This document shows positions 35,806 to 44,875 of a DNA stretch of 64,000 nt, one piece after another; position 1 is the first letter of the stretch, and each line of letters opens with the position of its first letter. The position numbers and the translations under genes are program-made. The stretch comes from Pseudactinotalea sp. HY158. GTDB lineage: Bacteria > Actinomycetota > Actinomycetes > Actinomycetales > Beutenbergiaceae. Below the pieces are notes generated by a model. The model searched no databases. It worked only from the letters and a program-made list of their open reading frames with translations, and was not told the origin of the DNA. The DNA lies in NCBI RefSeq assembly GCF_009660225.1, contig NZ_CP045920.1, positions 3,174,079 to 3,238,078 of the forward strand, given 5' to 3'.

Positions 35806-36475
35806 GCAGCAGAATCCGGACCAGGGTCCCGACGCCGGGGTGCTGGTCATCGGCCTGGGCCGGTTCGGCGCAGCGCTGGCCGTGACGTTGGACGAGCTCG
35901 GCAAGGACGTGCTCGCGGTCGAGCGCGACGAGGAGCTGATCCACCACTGGGCCGGGCGGATCCCGCTCGTCGAGGCCGACGCCACCAATCCGGAGGCCCT
36001 CGAACAGCTCGGCGCGCGGGACTTCCCGATCGCAGTCGTCGGGGTGGGCACCTCCCTCGAGGCGAGCGTGCTCATCACTGGCAACCTCGTGGACCTCGGC
36101 ACCTCGCTCATCTGGGCGAAGGCGATCTCCTCGGAGCACGGGCGCATCCTCAAGCGCATCGGCGCCCACCACGTGGTCTACCCCGAACACGACGCGGGCA
36201 CCCGCGTGGCCCACCTGGTCTCGGGGCGGATGCTCGACTTCATCGAGATGGAGGACGGCTTCACCATCGTCAAGATGCGCCCGCCGAAGGAGACCCACGG
36301 GTTCACCGTCGGTCAGTCGCAGATCGGCAAGAAGTACGGGGTCACGGTCATCGGGGTCAAGCCGCCGGGGCGCCCGTTCGAGTACGCCGATCAGGACACC
36401 CGCATCGACGCCGCCGACACCCTCATCATCTCCGGGGACACGACCCTGCTGGAGAACTTCGCCCGCCGGCCGTGA
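35798..36475 (+). CDS. TrkA/KtrA potassium channel regulatory subunit
   Basis: This is the cytoplasmic RCK ring subunit that gates the channel on nucleotide binding. It has 225 residues. The N-terminal Rossmann domain has the motif VIGLGRFG (residues 17-24) and AVERDEELI, and the C-terminal RCK_C domain begins around residue 140. The start is a TTG inside the end of the channel gene, giving MAEQQNPDQG. No better ATG or GTG is near. Confidence 0.94.
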   Translation: MAEQQNPDQGPDAGVLVIGLGRFGAALAVTLDELGKDVLAVERDEELIHHWAGRIPLVEADATNPEALEQLGARDFPIAVVGVGTSLEASVLITGNLVDLGTSLIWAKAISSEHGRILKRIGAHHVVYPEHDAGTRVAHLVSGRMLDFIEMEDGFTIVKMRPPKETHGFTVGQSQIGKKYGVTVIGVKPPGRPFEYADQDTRIDAADTLIISGDTTLLENFARRP

Positions 36476-36540
36476 CGAAATAGACCACCGGTCAACGAAT
36501 CCCGAGACGACACCACTCCCACGTGGTAGGAGTGTCCTGC

Positions 36541-37257
36541 ATGAATACCGCGCAATCCGGCAGACGTGTGCTAGTCGTCGTCCCGTGGGCGCTCACAGTG
36601 ATACTGGCGTTACTGAGTGCGTACCTCTTGCTGGGCCCTGGCGGCATCAGTTCTATTTTCAGCGCGAGTGAGCGGGCGTACGCCCTGGCGATGATCCTCA
36701 TCGGTGCGGCCTCCCTCACCACGGCGATCTCCTCGCTCGTTCTCGTGCGGAAAGTCTCGCGGCGCGACGACACCGGGGCTCGAAGCGAACTGTTGCGGGC
36801 AACACTTGATGCCTGGTCACGCTGGTCCGACACGACCCGCGACTCCCGGGTACTGCTATCGGAGCAGCTCGGCACCGATACGATCACGCACACACAGGCC
36901 GACGCCCTTGTGCATCGCCCATTGCGACTCCACGATCGCCACGGACGGGAGTTGGACGAGCAGCAGGCGCGGGACGTCCTGTACGCCATGATCAGCGTCC
37001 TCAACGGTCTCGAACGGATCGCGATCGGCGTGAACACGGGCGCTTATGACCGAAAGCTCCTCACCGCAGTCGGAGGAACCATCATCAAGCGCAGCTTCAC
37101 TCGCTTCAGTCCCTACGTGGAACGTCGGCGCGAGTCCGCTCAGGCACACTCCGGCCAATCACGAGCGTTCGTAGAACTCGAGATCCTCGTCTCGGAGATC
37201 CCGGAGGCAGTCGTGGATCACGCTCGACTCAAGAAGTTGAACGAGGGACGCCGGTAG
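36541..37257 (+). CDS. DUF4760-like membrane protein, low-GC gene
   Basis: This is a 238-residue protein of unknown function. Two membrane segments (about 10-32 and 43-64) are followed by a cytoplasmic helical domain. The stretch VLNGLERIAIGVNTGAYDRKLL resembles DUF4760 (LNxxExIAxGIxxGxxD). The gene is visibly lower in GC than its neighbours and has mixed codon third positions, suggesting acquisition. GGAG upstream of the ATG lies in a possible hairpin (CACTCC with GGAGTG). A GTG six codons upstream is an alternative start. A strong terminator overlaps its end. Confidence 0.7.
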   Translation: MNTAQSGRRVLVVVPWALTVILALLSAYLLLGPGGISSIFSASERAYALAMILIGAASLTTAISSLVLVRKVSRRDDTGARSELLRATLDAWSRWSDTTRDSRVLLSEQLGTDTITHTQADALVHRPLRLHDRHGRELDEQQARDVLYAMISVLNGLERIAIGVNTGAYDRKLLTAVGGTIIKRSFTRFSPYVERRRESAQAHSGQSRAFVELEILVSEIPEAVVDHARLKKLNEGRR

Positions 37258-37283
37258 GCTCGTACCTACCGGCATCCCTCGTT
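37240..37283. terminator. terminator overlapping the DUF4760-like gene stop
   Basis: A 19-bp stem with one mismatch (37240-37258 with 37265-37283) and a 6-nt loop includes the stop codon. It can serve both this gene and the convergent proC. Confidence 0.85.
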
Positions 37284-37396
37284 GAGAGCGTCTCAGTCGA
37301 CGTCTTCCTCTTCGTATCGACACATCATCCGGATCGTCCTCCAGTCGAACGTCACGCGGGTTCCCGGATAGTACCATCGACCCGCGACTCACGAGT

Positions 37397-38209
37397 CTAC
37401 TCCCGGCCGAGTTCGGCGGCCCGCAGCCACGCCTTCTCGGCGGCGGCTCCGATGGCTCCGCGCACGTCGCGTGCGTCGAGTTCGGCGATCGCGGCCTCGG
37501 TCGTGCCGCCCGGGGAGGTGACGTTGCGGCGCAGGGTCGCGGGATCGTCCTCGCTCGCTGCGGCCATCATCGCCGCCCCGGCCACGGTCTCCCGGGCGAG
37601 CAGGAGCGCGAACTCCGGGTCGAGGCCGCCGGCCACCCCGGCCCGGGCCATCGACTCGATCAGGTAGAACACGTAGGCGGGCCCGCTGCCGGAGATGGCC
37701 GTGACGGCGTCCTGACGCCCCTCGTCGACCCGGGCCACCCGCCCGGTGCCCGCGAGGAGTTCGGCCACGAGGTCGAGGTGCTCGTCACTGGTGTGCTCCC
37801 CGGGGCTCATGACCGACATCCCGCGGCCGATCGTCGCCGGGGTGTTCGGCATGACCCGCACGACCGGCACCGGCGCGCCCACCCCGCGGGCGAGCCGGGC
37901 GGTGGTGATCCCCGCGGCCACCGAGACGAGCACGGTCCCCGCCGCGAGCGCCGGGCCGATCTGCGCGAGGAGGGCGTCGACGTCCTTCGGCTTGACGGCG
38001 ATGACCACGACATCGGCACCCTCGACGGCCTCGCCGTTCGATTCGCACCAGGTGACGCCATAACGCTCGGCGACGCGGACGCCGTGCTCGGGCCGGTCGT
38101 CGCGGATGCGCACCCGGTCCGCCCCGACGGCGTCGGTGAGAGACCCGAGGATCGCCTCGCCCATGACCCCCGTGCCGATGAGCGTGACGGTGGGAACGTG
38201 ATGAACCAT
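37397..38209 (-). CDS. proC: pyrroline-5-carboxylate reductase
   Basis: This enzyme performs the last step of proline synthesis, reducing pyrroline-5-carboxylate with NAD(P)H. The 270-residue protein has the Rossmann motif LIGTGVMGEAIL, VIAVKPKDVDALL, VRVMPNTPATIGRGM and the signature DAVTAISGSGPAYVFYLIESMARAGV through TSPGGTTEAAIAELD. AAGGAG lies 7 nt upstream of the ATG. A gap of about 60 bp separates it from the upstream membrane protein gene, with which it may be co-transcribed. Confidence 0.97.
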   Translation of the reverse strand: MVHHVPTVTLIGTGVMGEAILGSLTDAVGADRVRIRDDRPEHGVRVAERYGVTWCESNGEAVEGADVVVIAVKPKDVDALLAQIGPALAAGTVLVSVAAGITTARLARGVGAPVPVVRVMPNTPATIGRGMSVMSPGEHTSDEHLDLVAELLAGTGRVARVDEGRQDAVTAISGSGPAYVFYLIESMARAGVAGGLDPEFALLLARETVAGAAMMAAASEDDPATLRRNVTSPGGTTEAAIAELDARDVRGAIGAAAEKAWLRAAELGRE

Positions 38210-38266
38210 GCGTGAACTCCTTGGGCCTGGACGATCTGTGTGGATCAGATGGGGATGAGAGTGGGA

Positions 38267-38866
38267 TCAGAGCGGGTAGGCGAGCTGGAAGTCCTCGAGC
38301 GCGTCGATGGGGCCGGTCAGGGTGAACACGGCGGTCGTGTTCTGCCAGAGCAGCAGGCCCTGGCCGTCGGACTGAGTGATCAGCCAGGCGTGGCCGACGG
38401 TCTCCCCGGCCGCGCCGACGGTGCCGAGGTCGCGCGCCTCCTGGGCACCGTCGCGCTCCTGCTCGAGCACCGCGTCGAAGGCGGCGGTCGCAGCGTCCCG
38501 CTCGGGCCACTGGCCCGCCACGAGGTCGACCGTACGCTCGGGTGAGGTGTAGGTCAGGTGCCAGGACTCGACCGGGTCGCCCGGCACGTCGATCGGCTCG
38601 ACGCCGGTGAGCAGGTAGTCGAGCACGGTGGCGGGCTGGGCGGCGGTGAAGGCCGTCTGGTCGTGGGCCGCCGGCGTTCCCGTGGCGGTGGGAACCGGTC
38701 CGGTGGTCGTGCTCGTGACGGCCGCCGCCGGCTCCCCGCCGCGTGTGAGGTTCCAGGCGACCAGGACCGCGACCGCGAGGACGAACGCGCCGAGCACCCC
38801 GGCGATCACGTAGGTGCGCGTGCGGTGACTGCGCGGGCCGCCGGGCCCGCGGGCCGCTGTCTCCAT
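38267..38866 (-). CDS. hypothetical single-pass membrane protein
   Basis: This is a 199-residue protein that I do not recognise. A basic N-terminus precedes one membrane segment (about 20-40, VIAGVLGAFVLAVAVLVAWNL) and a Thr/Ala-rich linker. An external domain of about 130 residues (DYLLTGVEPIDVPGDP to the C-terminus) contains no cysteine. The gene lies upstream of proC on the same strand. GAGG precedes the ATG. Confidence 0.7.
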   Translation of the reverse strand: METAARGPGGPRSHRTRTYVIAGVLGAFVLAVAVLVAWNLTRGGEPAAAVTSTTTGPVPTATGTPAAHDQTAFTAAQPATVLDYLLTGVEPIDVPGDPVESWHLTYTSPERTVDLVAGQWPERDAATAAFDAVLEQERDGAQEARDLGTVGAAGETVGHAWLITQSDGQGLLLWQNTTAVFTLTGPIDALEDFQLAYPL

Positions 38867-39021
38867 GTCGCCTCACCGTCTCGCGGTACCCAGTTCGTGG
38901 CACCAGCGTAGTGGAGGCGGGCCCCGAGCCCGCCCCTCTCCCCGAACCGACAAGGAGCGGACAGGGAGTGGAACGGGGCGGGCGGGGGACGGGCGCGGCC
39001 TCGCTTCCGGTCAGCGCGTGG

Positions 39022-40233
39022 TCAGGCGACCATGCCGTGTGGGTCGATCACGTACTTGTGCGCGGCGCCCTTGTCGAACTTCGCGTACGACTCCGGTGCC
39101 TCGTCCAGGGTGATCGTCGTGGCGTTCACCGCATCGGCGATGTGTGCCTTGTCGGCGAGGATGAGCTTCATCAGTCCCCGGTTGTACTTCTTCACCGGGC
39201 ACTGGCCGGTGGTGAAGTGGTGGGACTTCGCCCAGCCGAGGCCGAGCCGGACTCCGATCTGGCCGACCTTGGCATTCTCGTCGACGGCTCCGGGGTCGCC
39301 GGTGACGTACAGCCCGGGAATGCCCAGACCGGCGCCGACGCGCGTGATCGACATGATGTCGTTGAGCACGGTGGCCGGCGCCTCACCCGCGCCCTCCCCG
39401 TGGCCGCGCGCCTCGAAGCCGACCGCGTCGACGGCCGCGTCCACCTCCGGTTCACCGACGATCTCGGCGATCATGTCGGCCAGCTCGTTGCCGGTGCTCA
39501 GGTCGACGGTCTCGCAGCCGAAGCTCTCCGCCTGGCGGAGGCGCTCGGCGTTCATGTCGCCGACGATGACGGCCGAGGCGCCGAGCAGCTGCGAGGCGTG
39601 CGCGGCGGCGAGGCCGACCGGCCCGGCGCCGGCGACGTAGACCGTCGAACCGGTCGTCACCCCGGCGGTGTACGCGCCGTGGTACCCGGTGGGGAAGATG
39701 TCCGAGAGCATCGTCAGGTCCATGATCTTCTCGAGGGCCTGATCCCGGTCGGGGAACTTGAGCAGGTTGAAGTCGGCGAACGGAACCATGACGTATTCCG
39801 CCTGGCCCCCGATCCAGCCGCCCATGTCCACGTAGCCGTACGCGGCACCCGGGCGGGCCGGGTTGACGTTGAGACACACGCCGGTCTTGCCGGCGTTGCA
39901 CATCTCGCAGCGCCCGCAGGCGATGTTGAACGGGACCGAGCAGATGTCGCCCTTCTTGACGAACAGCACGTCGGCACCGGTCTCGACCACCTCACCGGTG
40001 ATCTCGTGGCCGAGGCTCTGCCCGACCGGGGCGGTGGTGCGGGCCCGGACCATGTGCTGGTCGCTGCCACAGATGTTGGTCGTGACGACCTTGAGGATCA
40101 CGGCGTGCGGCGCGGCCACGGGGATGCCGAGCCAGTCCGCGACCTCGTGCGGTATCTCCAGCTTGGGGTAGTCGATCCCCTCGACCGCGGTCTCGCGGGG
40201 TCCCTTGAACTTGACGACTCGATTGTCCGACAT
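39022..40233 (-). CDS. fdhA: glutathione-independent formaldehyde dehydrogenase
   Basis: This zinc-dependent alcohol dehydrogenase-family enzyme oxidises formaldehyde to formate with tightly bound NAD, as in Pseudomonas putida. The 403-residue protein has the catalytic zinc Cys in TNICGSDQHMVRARTTAPVG and structural zinc cysteines in CGRCEMCNAGKTGVC. The Rossmann motif is VYVAGAGPVGLAAAHASQLLG, and DPGAVDENAKVGQIGVRLGLGWAKSH is typical of this subgroup. AAAGGA precedes the ATG. It sits next to the formate dehydrogenase maturation and selenocysteine genes, so formate made here can be consumed by the Sec enzyme. Confidence 0.94.
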   Translation of the reverse strand: MSDNRVVKFKGPRETAVEGIDYPKLEIPHEVADWLGIPVAAPHAVILKVVTTNICGSDQHMVRARTTAPVGQSLGHEITGEVVETGADVLFVKKGDICSVPFNIACGRCEMCNAGKTGVCLNVNPARPGAAYGYVDMGGWIGGQAEYVMVPFADFNLLKFPDRDQALEKIMDLTMLSDIFPTGYHGAYTAGVTTGSTVYVAGAGPVGLAAAHASQLLGASAVIVGDMNAERLRQAESFGCETVDLSTGNELADMIAEIVGEPEVDAAVDAVGFEARGHGEGAGEAPATVLNDIMSITRVGAGLGIPGLYVTGDPGAVDENAKVGQIGVRLGLGWAKSHHFTTGQCPVKKYNRGLMKLILADKAHIADAVNATTITLDEAPESYAKFDKGAAHKYVIDPHGMVA

Positions 40234-40473
40234 GTCTGTCCTTTCGGCTGTCGGGTGTGGTGATGTCATGCGATGCGGCGACGGGCCGCGGCCGGTGCCA
40301 TGCCCCTGCGCTCACCCCCTCACGTCCGACGGCGCGTGGTCCCCGGCCGTCTGCCCCTCGGCGGCGCGTGGGCATCGGCCCGACCGGCGAGGAACCCGTG
40401 GAAGCCTGCGCATAGCCGCTCAGCTCCTCTCTCGGCGGCATCGGAACGATTCGACGCCCTGGGAACCATCGTG

Positions 40474-40504
40474 CGTGACGCTCGTCACGTTACCCGTTCG
40501 TAAC
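40474..40504. promoter_or_regulatory. CRP-like site and adjoining inverted repeat
   Basis: CGTGACGCTCGTCACG (40474-40489) contains GTGA-N6-TCAC, the core of CRP/GlxR-family sites. GTTAC-N6-GTAAC (40489-40504) abuts it, sharing one base. The pair lies 241-271 bp upstream of fdhA and about 40-70 bp upstream of the fdhD -10. Confidence 0.55.
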
Positions 40505-40541
40505 CTGTTCCGGTAGACCTTCGTCGCGCGGGCCGGCGGGG

Positions 40542-40547
40542 TAGCCT
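40542..40547 (+). promoter_or_regulatory. -10 hexamer for fdhD
   Basis: TAGCCT lies 7 nt before the ATG. Confidence 0.5.
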
Positions 40548-40554
40548 GGCGGGC

Positions 40555-41382
40555 ATGGGTCGGATCACGACGCGTCGACGTATCCGCCGGATCACCGGTT
40601 CCGATACGCGCAGCCGGCAGGACTCCCTCGTGGTCGAGGAGCCGCTCGAGATCCGGCTCGCCGGCCGGCCGCTGGCGGTGACGATGCGCACGCCGGGCCA
40701 CGACGTCGAGCTCGCCGCCGGTTTCCTCACCTCCGAGGGGATCATCTGGCGCGCCCACGACCTGCTCACCGCGATCCACTGCGGCGGCCCCGGCTCCGGC
40801 GGCGGGGAGAACACCTACAACGTGCTCGACATCGCGCTCGCCCCGCACGTGCCACCGCCCCCGGCGAGCTCGGAGCGCTCCTTCTACACCACGAGCTCGT
40901 GCGGGGTCTGCGGCAAGGCGAGCATCGAGGCGATCGCCACGATCTCGAAGTTCTCGGTCGCCGGCGACCCGGCGGCCATGAGCGCCGCGGAGGTGCGGGC
41001 GCTGCCGGAGCGGCTGCGCGCGCAGCAGGAGGTGTTCGCCAAGACCGGCGGGCTGCACGCGGCCGGCCTCTTCGACGCCGCGACCGGCGAGCTGCTCGTG
41101 GTGCGCGAGGACGTCGGCCGGCACAACGCCGTGGACAAGGTGATCGGCTGGGCACTGCTGGCGGGACGGCTGCCGCTCGCGGGCACGGTGTTGCAGGTCT
41201 CGGGCCGGGCGAGCTTCGAACTCGTGCAGAAGGCGACGATGGCCGGCGTCCCGATGCTCACGGCCGTCTCGGCGGCCTCCTCGCTCGCGGTCGACCTGGC
41301 CGAGGAGGCGGGCCTGACGCTCGTGGGCTTCATGCGCGGGGAGAGCATGAACGTCTATACCCACCCCGACCGGATCCGGTAG
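40555..41382 (+). CDS. fdhD: formate dehydrogenase accessory sulfurtransferase
   Basis: FdhD transfers sulfur to the molybdenum cofactor of formate dehydrogenase, which is needed for activity. The 275-residue protein has the active-site cysteines C116 and C119 in TSSCGVCGKASIEAI. MRTPGHDVELAAGFLTSEGII, VREDVGRHNAVDKVIGWAL and VSGRASFELVQKATMAGVP are also present. It converges on selB and is the maturation partner of the formate dehydrogenase operon at 47.1-52.6 kb. Confidence 0.97.
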   Translation: MGRITTRRRIRRITGSDTRSRQDSLVVEEPLEIRLAGRPLAVTMRTPGHDVELAAGFLTSEGIIWRAHDLLTAIHCGGPGSGGGENTYNVLDIALAPHVPPPPASSERSFYTTSSCGVCGKASIEAIATISKFSVAGDPAAMSAAEVRALPERLRAQQEVFAKTGGLHAAGLFDAATGELLVVREDVGRHNAVDKVIGWALLAGRLPLAGTVLQVSGRASFELVQKATMAGVPMLTAVSAASSLAVDLAEEAGLTLVGFMRGESMNVYTHPDRIR

Positions 41383-41407
41383 CGCCACCCGGCGGGCGGC
41401 CCGCTAC
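41379..41407. terminator. weak hairpin between fdhD and selB
   Basis: GTAGCG pairs with CGCTAC around a GC-rich inner loop. The stem includes parts of both stop codons of these convergent genes. Confidence 0.4.
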
Positions 41408-43416
41408 GACCGGTTGACGATCCGCGTGGCCGCGTCGATCCGCCGGGTCCAGCCGCGCGTGTCGAGGTATTCGAGCAGCGGCACCGCCACCCGCCGGGTC
41501 GTGCCGAGCTCCCGCCGGGCCTCGCTCACCGTGAACGGGCCCGGCAGCCGCGCGAGCACCGCCATCGCCCGGGCCGGCCCGTCCGGCGTGAGGACGACGC
41601 CGCTCGCCAGCCGTAGCAGCCGCCCCGCCCGCTCGGCCGCCGCGAGTTCCCGTGGCCCGAGTCCGGCCGCGGCCAGGTCGCCGGCCTCCGGTGGGTTGAA
41701 CGGCTCGAAGCGCAGCCGGGCCTCGATCTCGGCGACCGCAGCCTCGGCCGCGCCGAGGTCGCCGGCATGCTCGGGATCGAGGATCCGCCCCGCCTGCTGG
41801 ACGAACCCGGCGCGGGCGATGAGTTCGTCGAGCAGCCCGCGTTCGGCGGAGGCGGGGAGGTCGAGCGCGGAGAACACCTCGCCGCGGGAGGGCCCTGGGC
41901 CGAGCGGATCGCGTTCCCGGGCCGCGGCAATGAGCGCGCCGAGCCGCTCGAGCCGGCCGTCCCAGGCGGCGCGGCTCACCCAGTGGCCGGCGATCTCGAG
42001 CACCCCCTCCGGGGGCCGCGCCGCGCCGGAGCCACTCCTAGGGCCGCTGTTCTCGGAGCCGCTGCCTCCGGGGCCACTCTCGGGGCCACCGTCGGGGCCA
42101 CCGCCCGGCTCACCACAGACGAGCCCCTCGGCCACGAGCTCGGCCACCGCGATCGCACCGGCGGCGGCGAGCCGCTCGGCGAGCGGATCGGCGGCGGCGA
42201 GGGAGGCCGCGCGCCGGCGGGCGTCCCCGCGGCGGGTCAGGAGGGGCGGGTGGAGGTCGAGCGCCGTGACCCCGGCGAGCACGGCGCGACTGTGCGCGGA
42301 CCGCAGCAGCAGCCGGTCCCCGGGCAGGAGCGGCAGGGCACGCTCGAGGGTGAGCCGGGCGTAGTCGTCGTCGAGGGGGCGCAGCCGGGCCGCCACGACC
42401 GCGGTTCCGACGTGCACGCGCACGCCGGGCCCGGCGCCGGCCAGGCCCGGGCCCCAGGTGCGGCGGACGTCGAGCCGGTCGGTCGGTGCCCACGCGCCGG
42501 GCCCGAGCAGCACGTCGCCGCGGGCGGCACCGGCGGCGGTGTTCCCGCGGAGGTTGACCGCGACCCGGTCGACGGCGGTCACTCGCTCCCGCTCCTCGCC
42601 GCGGCTCTGCAGGCCGCGCACCGTGACCGCGACCGGCTCCGCGTGGCCATTCCCGTGGCCACCGGCGTGGCCGTGCCAGCGGAGCCGGTCACCGACGCCG
42701 ATCGCGCCGGCCTGGAGCGTGCCGGTCACCACGGTCCCGGCCCCGGTGATCGTGAAGGCCCGGTCGAGCCAGAGCCGCAGCCCGGCGGCGGCGCCGGGCG
42801 TGCCCCCGTGCCCATGGCCGGGGGCGGATCCCTCCCCCGCCGAGGCTCCGTCCACACCTCCGGTGGCATCCCCGGCAAACTCCATCGGCGCCTCGAGCGG
42901 TCTGAGCAGCCTGAGTAATCCGAGCAGCTCCGTCCGGAGCCGGTCGAGCCCCTGCCCGGTCACCGCGGAGGTGACCACGAGCGGGGCACCGGCCAGGCCG
43001 GTGCCGGCGAGCTCGCGGCGCACCGCAAGCTCGGTCTCGGCGATCCGGTCGGCATCGGCCCGGTCGGCCCGGCTGAGCACGACGATCCCGCGCTCGATCC
43101 CCAGGGCGGCGATCACGTCCCGGTGGTCGCTCGACTGCGGCTGCCAGCCGGCGTCGGCGGCGACCACGAAGCACACCGCCGAGGCGGGACCGAGCCCCGC
43201 GAGCGCGTTGCCGAGGAAGCGCTCGTGGCCGGGCACGTCGACGAACGAGACGTCGCAGTCGGGCGCGAGGGTGGTCCACGCGAAGCCGAGGTCGATCGTC
43301 AGGCCGCGGCGCCGCTCGGCCTCCCACCGGTCCGGCTCCATGCCGGTCAGGGCCCGCACGAGCGCGGACTTGCCGTGGTCGACGTGCCCGGCGGTGGCTA
43401 CGACGTGGCTCGTCAT
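41404..43416 (-). CDS. selB: selenocysteine-specific elongation factor
   Basis: SelB brings Sec-tRNA to the ribosome at UGA codons by binding the SECIS hairpin. The 670-residue protein has the GTPase domain with AGHVDHGKSALVRALTG, GLTIDLGFAW, DVPGHERF and an SRAD motif in place of NKxD (IVVLSRADRAD). EF-Tu-like domains 2 and 3 follow. A Gly/Ser/Pro-rich linker near residue 455 precedes the C-terminal winged helices that bind SECIS RNA (ending YLDTRGWTRRIDAATRIVNRS). Its ATG overlaps the selA stop by 4 nt. Confidence 0.96.
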   Translation of the reverse strand: MTSHVVATAGHVDHGKSALVRALTGMEPDRWEAERRRGLTIDLGFAWTTLAPDCDVSFVDVPGHERFLGNALAGLGPASAVCFVVAADAGWQPQSSDHRDVIAALGIERGIVVLSRADRADADRIAETELAVRRELAGTGLAGAPLVVTSAVTGQGLDRLRTELLGLLRLLRPLEAPMEFAGDATGGVDGASAGEGSAPGHGHGGTPGAAAGLRLWLDRAFTITGAGTVVTGTLQAGAIGVGDRLRWHGHAGGHGNGHAEPVAVTVRGLQSRGEERERVTAVDRVAVNLRGNTAAGAARGDVLLGPGAWAPTDRLDVRRTWGPGLAGAGPGVRVHVGTAVVAARLRPLDDDYARLTLERALPLLPGDRLLLRSAHSRAVLAGVTALDLHPPLLTRRGDARRRAASLAAADPLAERLAAAGAIAVAELVAEGLVCGEPGGGPDGGPESGPGGSGSENSGPRSGSGAARPPEGVLEIAGHWVSRAAWDGRLERLGALIAAARERDPLGPGPSRGEVFSALDLPASAERGLLDELIARAGFVQQAGRILDPEHAGDLGAAEAAVAEIEARLRFEPFNPPEAGDLAAAGLGPRELAAAERAGRLLRLASGVVLTPDGPARAMAVLARLPGPFTVSEARRELGTTRRVAVPLLEYLDTRGWTRRIDAATRIVNRS

Positions 43417-44840
43417 CGGGCCTCGCCGCCGGCGGGCACGTGGGGCAGTTCGGTCGACGGCCCGGTCGGCAGGTCGGGCGCCGGGGCGGGCAACACCTCC
43501 GGCGCCGCGAGCGCGGCGCGCACCACCCGCTGGAGCACGTCGTCGTCCGCCTCGGGGATGCAGCGCAGGTCGAGGAGGCACGCGCCGTCGTGGGTGCGGG
43601 CGAGCACCGCAGGATCGTTCGCGCGCAGCGTCCGGGCGAGGCGCTCGGGCAGGCGCACGGCCCACCCCTGCAGGGCGACCCCGGGCGCCCCGCCGCCGCC
43701 GACCCGCCCGTCGTGGGGCACGACCGTCGCCGCGAGGGAGGCCGGCAGCGCGGCCGCAAGCGCCTCGGCGCGGTCCCGCAGCCGCTGCGGGTCGGCGCGG
43801 ACGGCGCTCATCACCGGCGTGGCGGCGGCCGGGCCCGGCATCGCGGTGAGCGCAATCACGGTGGCCTCGAGCGCGGCGAGAGTGAGCTTGTCGGCGCGCA
43901 GGGCGCGGGCGAGCGGGTGGCGCGCGAGCCGGTCGATCAGGTCGACCCGGCCGAGCAGGATGCCGGCCTGCGGCCCGCCGAGGAGCTTGTCGCCGCTGAC
44001 GATCACGAGGTCGGCACCGGCTGCGAGCGCGGAGGTCACATCGGGTTCACCGGGGAGCACCGGTTCGGGATGCAGCAGCCCGCTGCCGAGGTCGGCCACG
44101 AGCGGCACGCCGCCCTCGCTCGCGATGCCGCGAAGCTCGGTGAGCGGCACGTCGGTGACGAAGCCGGCCTGCGTGAAGTTGCTCGGGTGCACCTTGAGGA
44201 GGCAACCCGTCTCGGCGCCGAGCGCGCCGGAGTAGTCGCGGGCGTGGGTGCGATTGGTCGTGCCGACCTCCCGCAGCCGGGCGCCGGTGGCGGTGAGCAG
44301 TTCCGGGAGCCGGAAGCCGCCGCCGATCTCGACGAGCTCGCCGCGGCTGATGATCACATCGCGGCCGGCGGCCAGCGCGGTGACGGCCAGCAGGAGGGCC
44401 GCGGCCCCGTTGTTCACCACGAGCGCGTCGCCCGCCGCCGGGCACGCGGCGAGCAGCGCGGCCCGCGCTCCCTCGCCGCGGCGTGACCGCCGCCCCGTGC
44501 GGAGGTCGAGTTCGAGGTCGGTGTACCCGCTCGCGGCGGCCACGGCCGCGCGCGCCGCGTCCGACAGGGGCGCGCGGCCGAGGTTCGTGTGCACGACGAC
44601 CCCGGTCGCGTTGAGCACGGGGCGCAGGGACGACGCCTCCCGGCTCTCGAGGCCGGCTATCCGGGCGAGGGTGTCGGCCTCGACCGCCTCGGGCGCGAGC
44701 TCGCCTCGGCGAGCCGCCTCCTGGGAGGCGCGCACCGCCGTCCGTACGCGGTTCGGGCCGAGCCGATCGGCGGCGGCGCGCGCGGCGGGCAGGGCGAGGA
44801 GCGCATCGGTGCGGGGGATGCCCCGGCGCGGATCCGGCAC
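43413..44840 (-). CDS. selA: L-seryl-tRNA(Sec) selenium transferase
   Basis: This PLP enzyme converts Ser-tRNA(Sec) to Sec-tRNA(Sec) using selenophosphate. The 475-residue protein has LNATGVVVHTNLGRAPLS, HPSNFTQAGF and the PLP lysine K285 in SGDKLLGGPQAG. The N-terminal domain (RRGIPRTDALL) binds the tRNA. The GTG at 44840 has GGGAGG just upstream; an ATG at 44867 is also possible. It lies immediately downstream of tRNA-Sec on the same strand and is coupled to selB. Confidence 0.96.
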   Translation of the reverse strand: MPDPRRGIPRTDALLALPAARAAADRLGPNRVRTAVRASQEAARRGELAPEAVEADTLARIAGLESREASSLRPVLNATGVVVHTNLGRAPLSDAARAAVAAASGYTDLELDLRTGRRSRRGEGARAALLAACPAAGDALVVNNGAAALLLAVTALAAGRDVIISRGELVEIGGGFRLPELLTATGARLREVGTTNRTHARDYSGALGAETGCLLKVHPSNFTQAGFVTDVPLTELRGIASEGGVPLVADLGSGLLHPEPVLPGEPDVTSALAAGADLVIVSGDKLLGGPQAGILLGRVDLIDRLARHPLARALRADKLTLAALEATVIALTAMPGPAAATPVMSAVRADPQRLRDRAEALAAALPASLAATVVPHDGRVGGGGAPGVALQGWAVRLPERLARTLRANDPAVLARTHDGACLLDLRCIPEADDDVLQRVVRAALAAPEVLPAPAPDLPTGPSTELPHVPAGGEAR

Positions 44841-44875
44841 GGTGCCTCCCTCGCATCCCGGCAGCATCGATCATG

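Larger units (their letters stand above)
40234..40554. other. divergent intergenic region, 321 bp
   Basis: This region lies between fdhA and fdhD. It holds the fdhD -10 hexamer and two overlapping inverted repeats listed separately. I see no credible CDS or RNA gene in it. Confidence 0.5.

Noticed and set aside
34330-36159. 609-codon minus-strand frame opposite trkH-trkA
   Set aside because: It is antisense to two well-supported genes, rich in His, Asp and Arg, and without motifs.
37159-37392. 77-codon minus-strand frame between the DUF4760-like gene and proC
   Set aside because: It overlaps the terminator hairpin and the end of the DUF4760-like gene, and has no start signal or similarity I can recognise.
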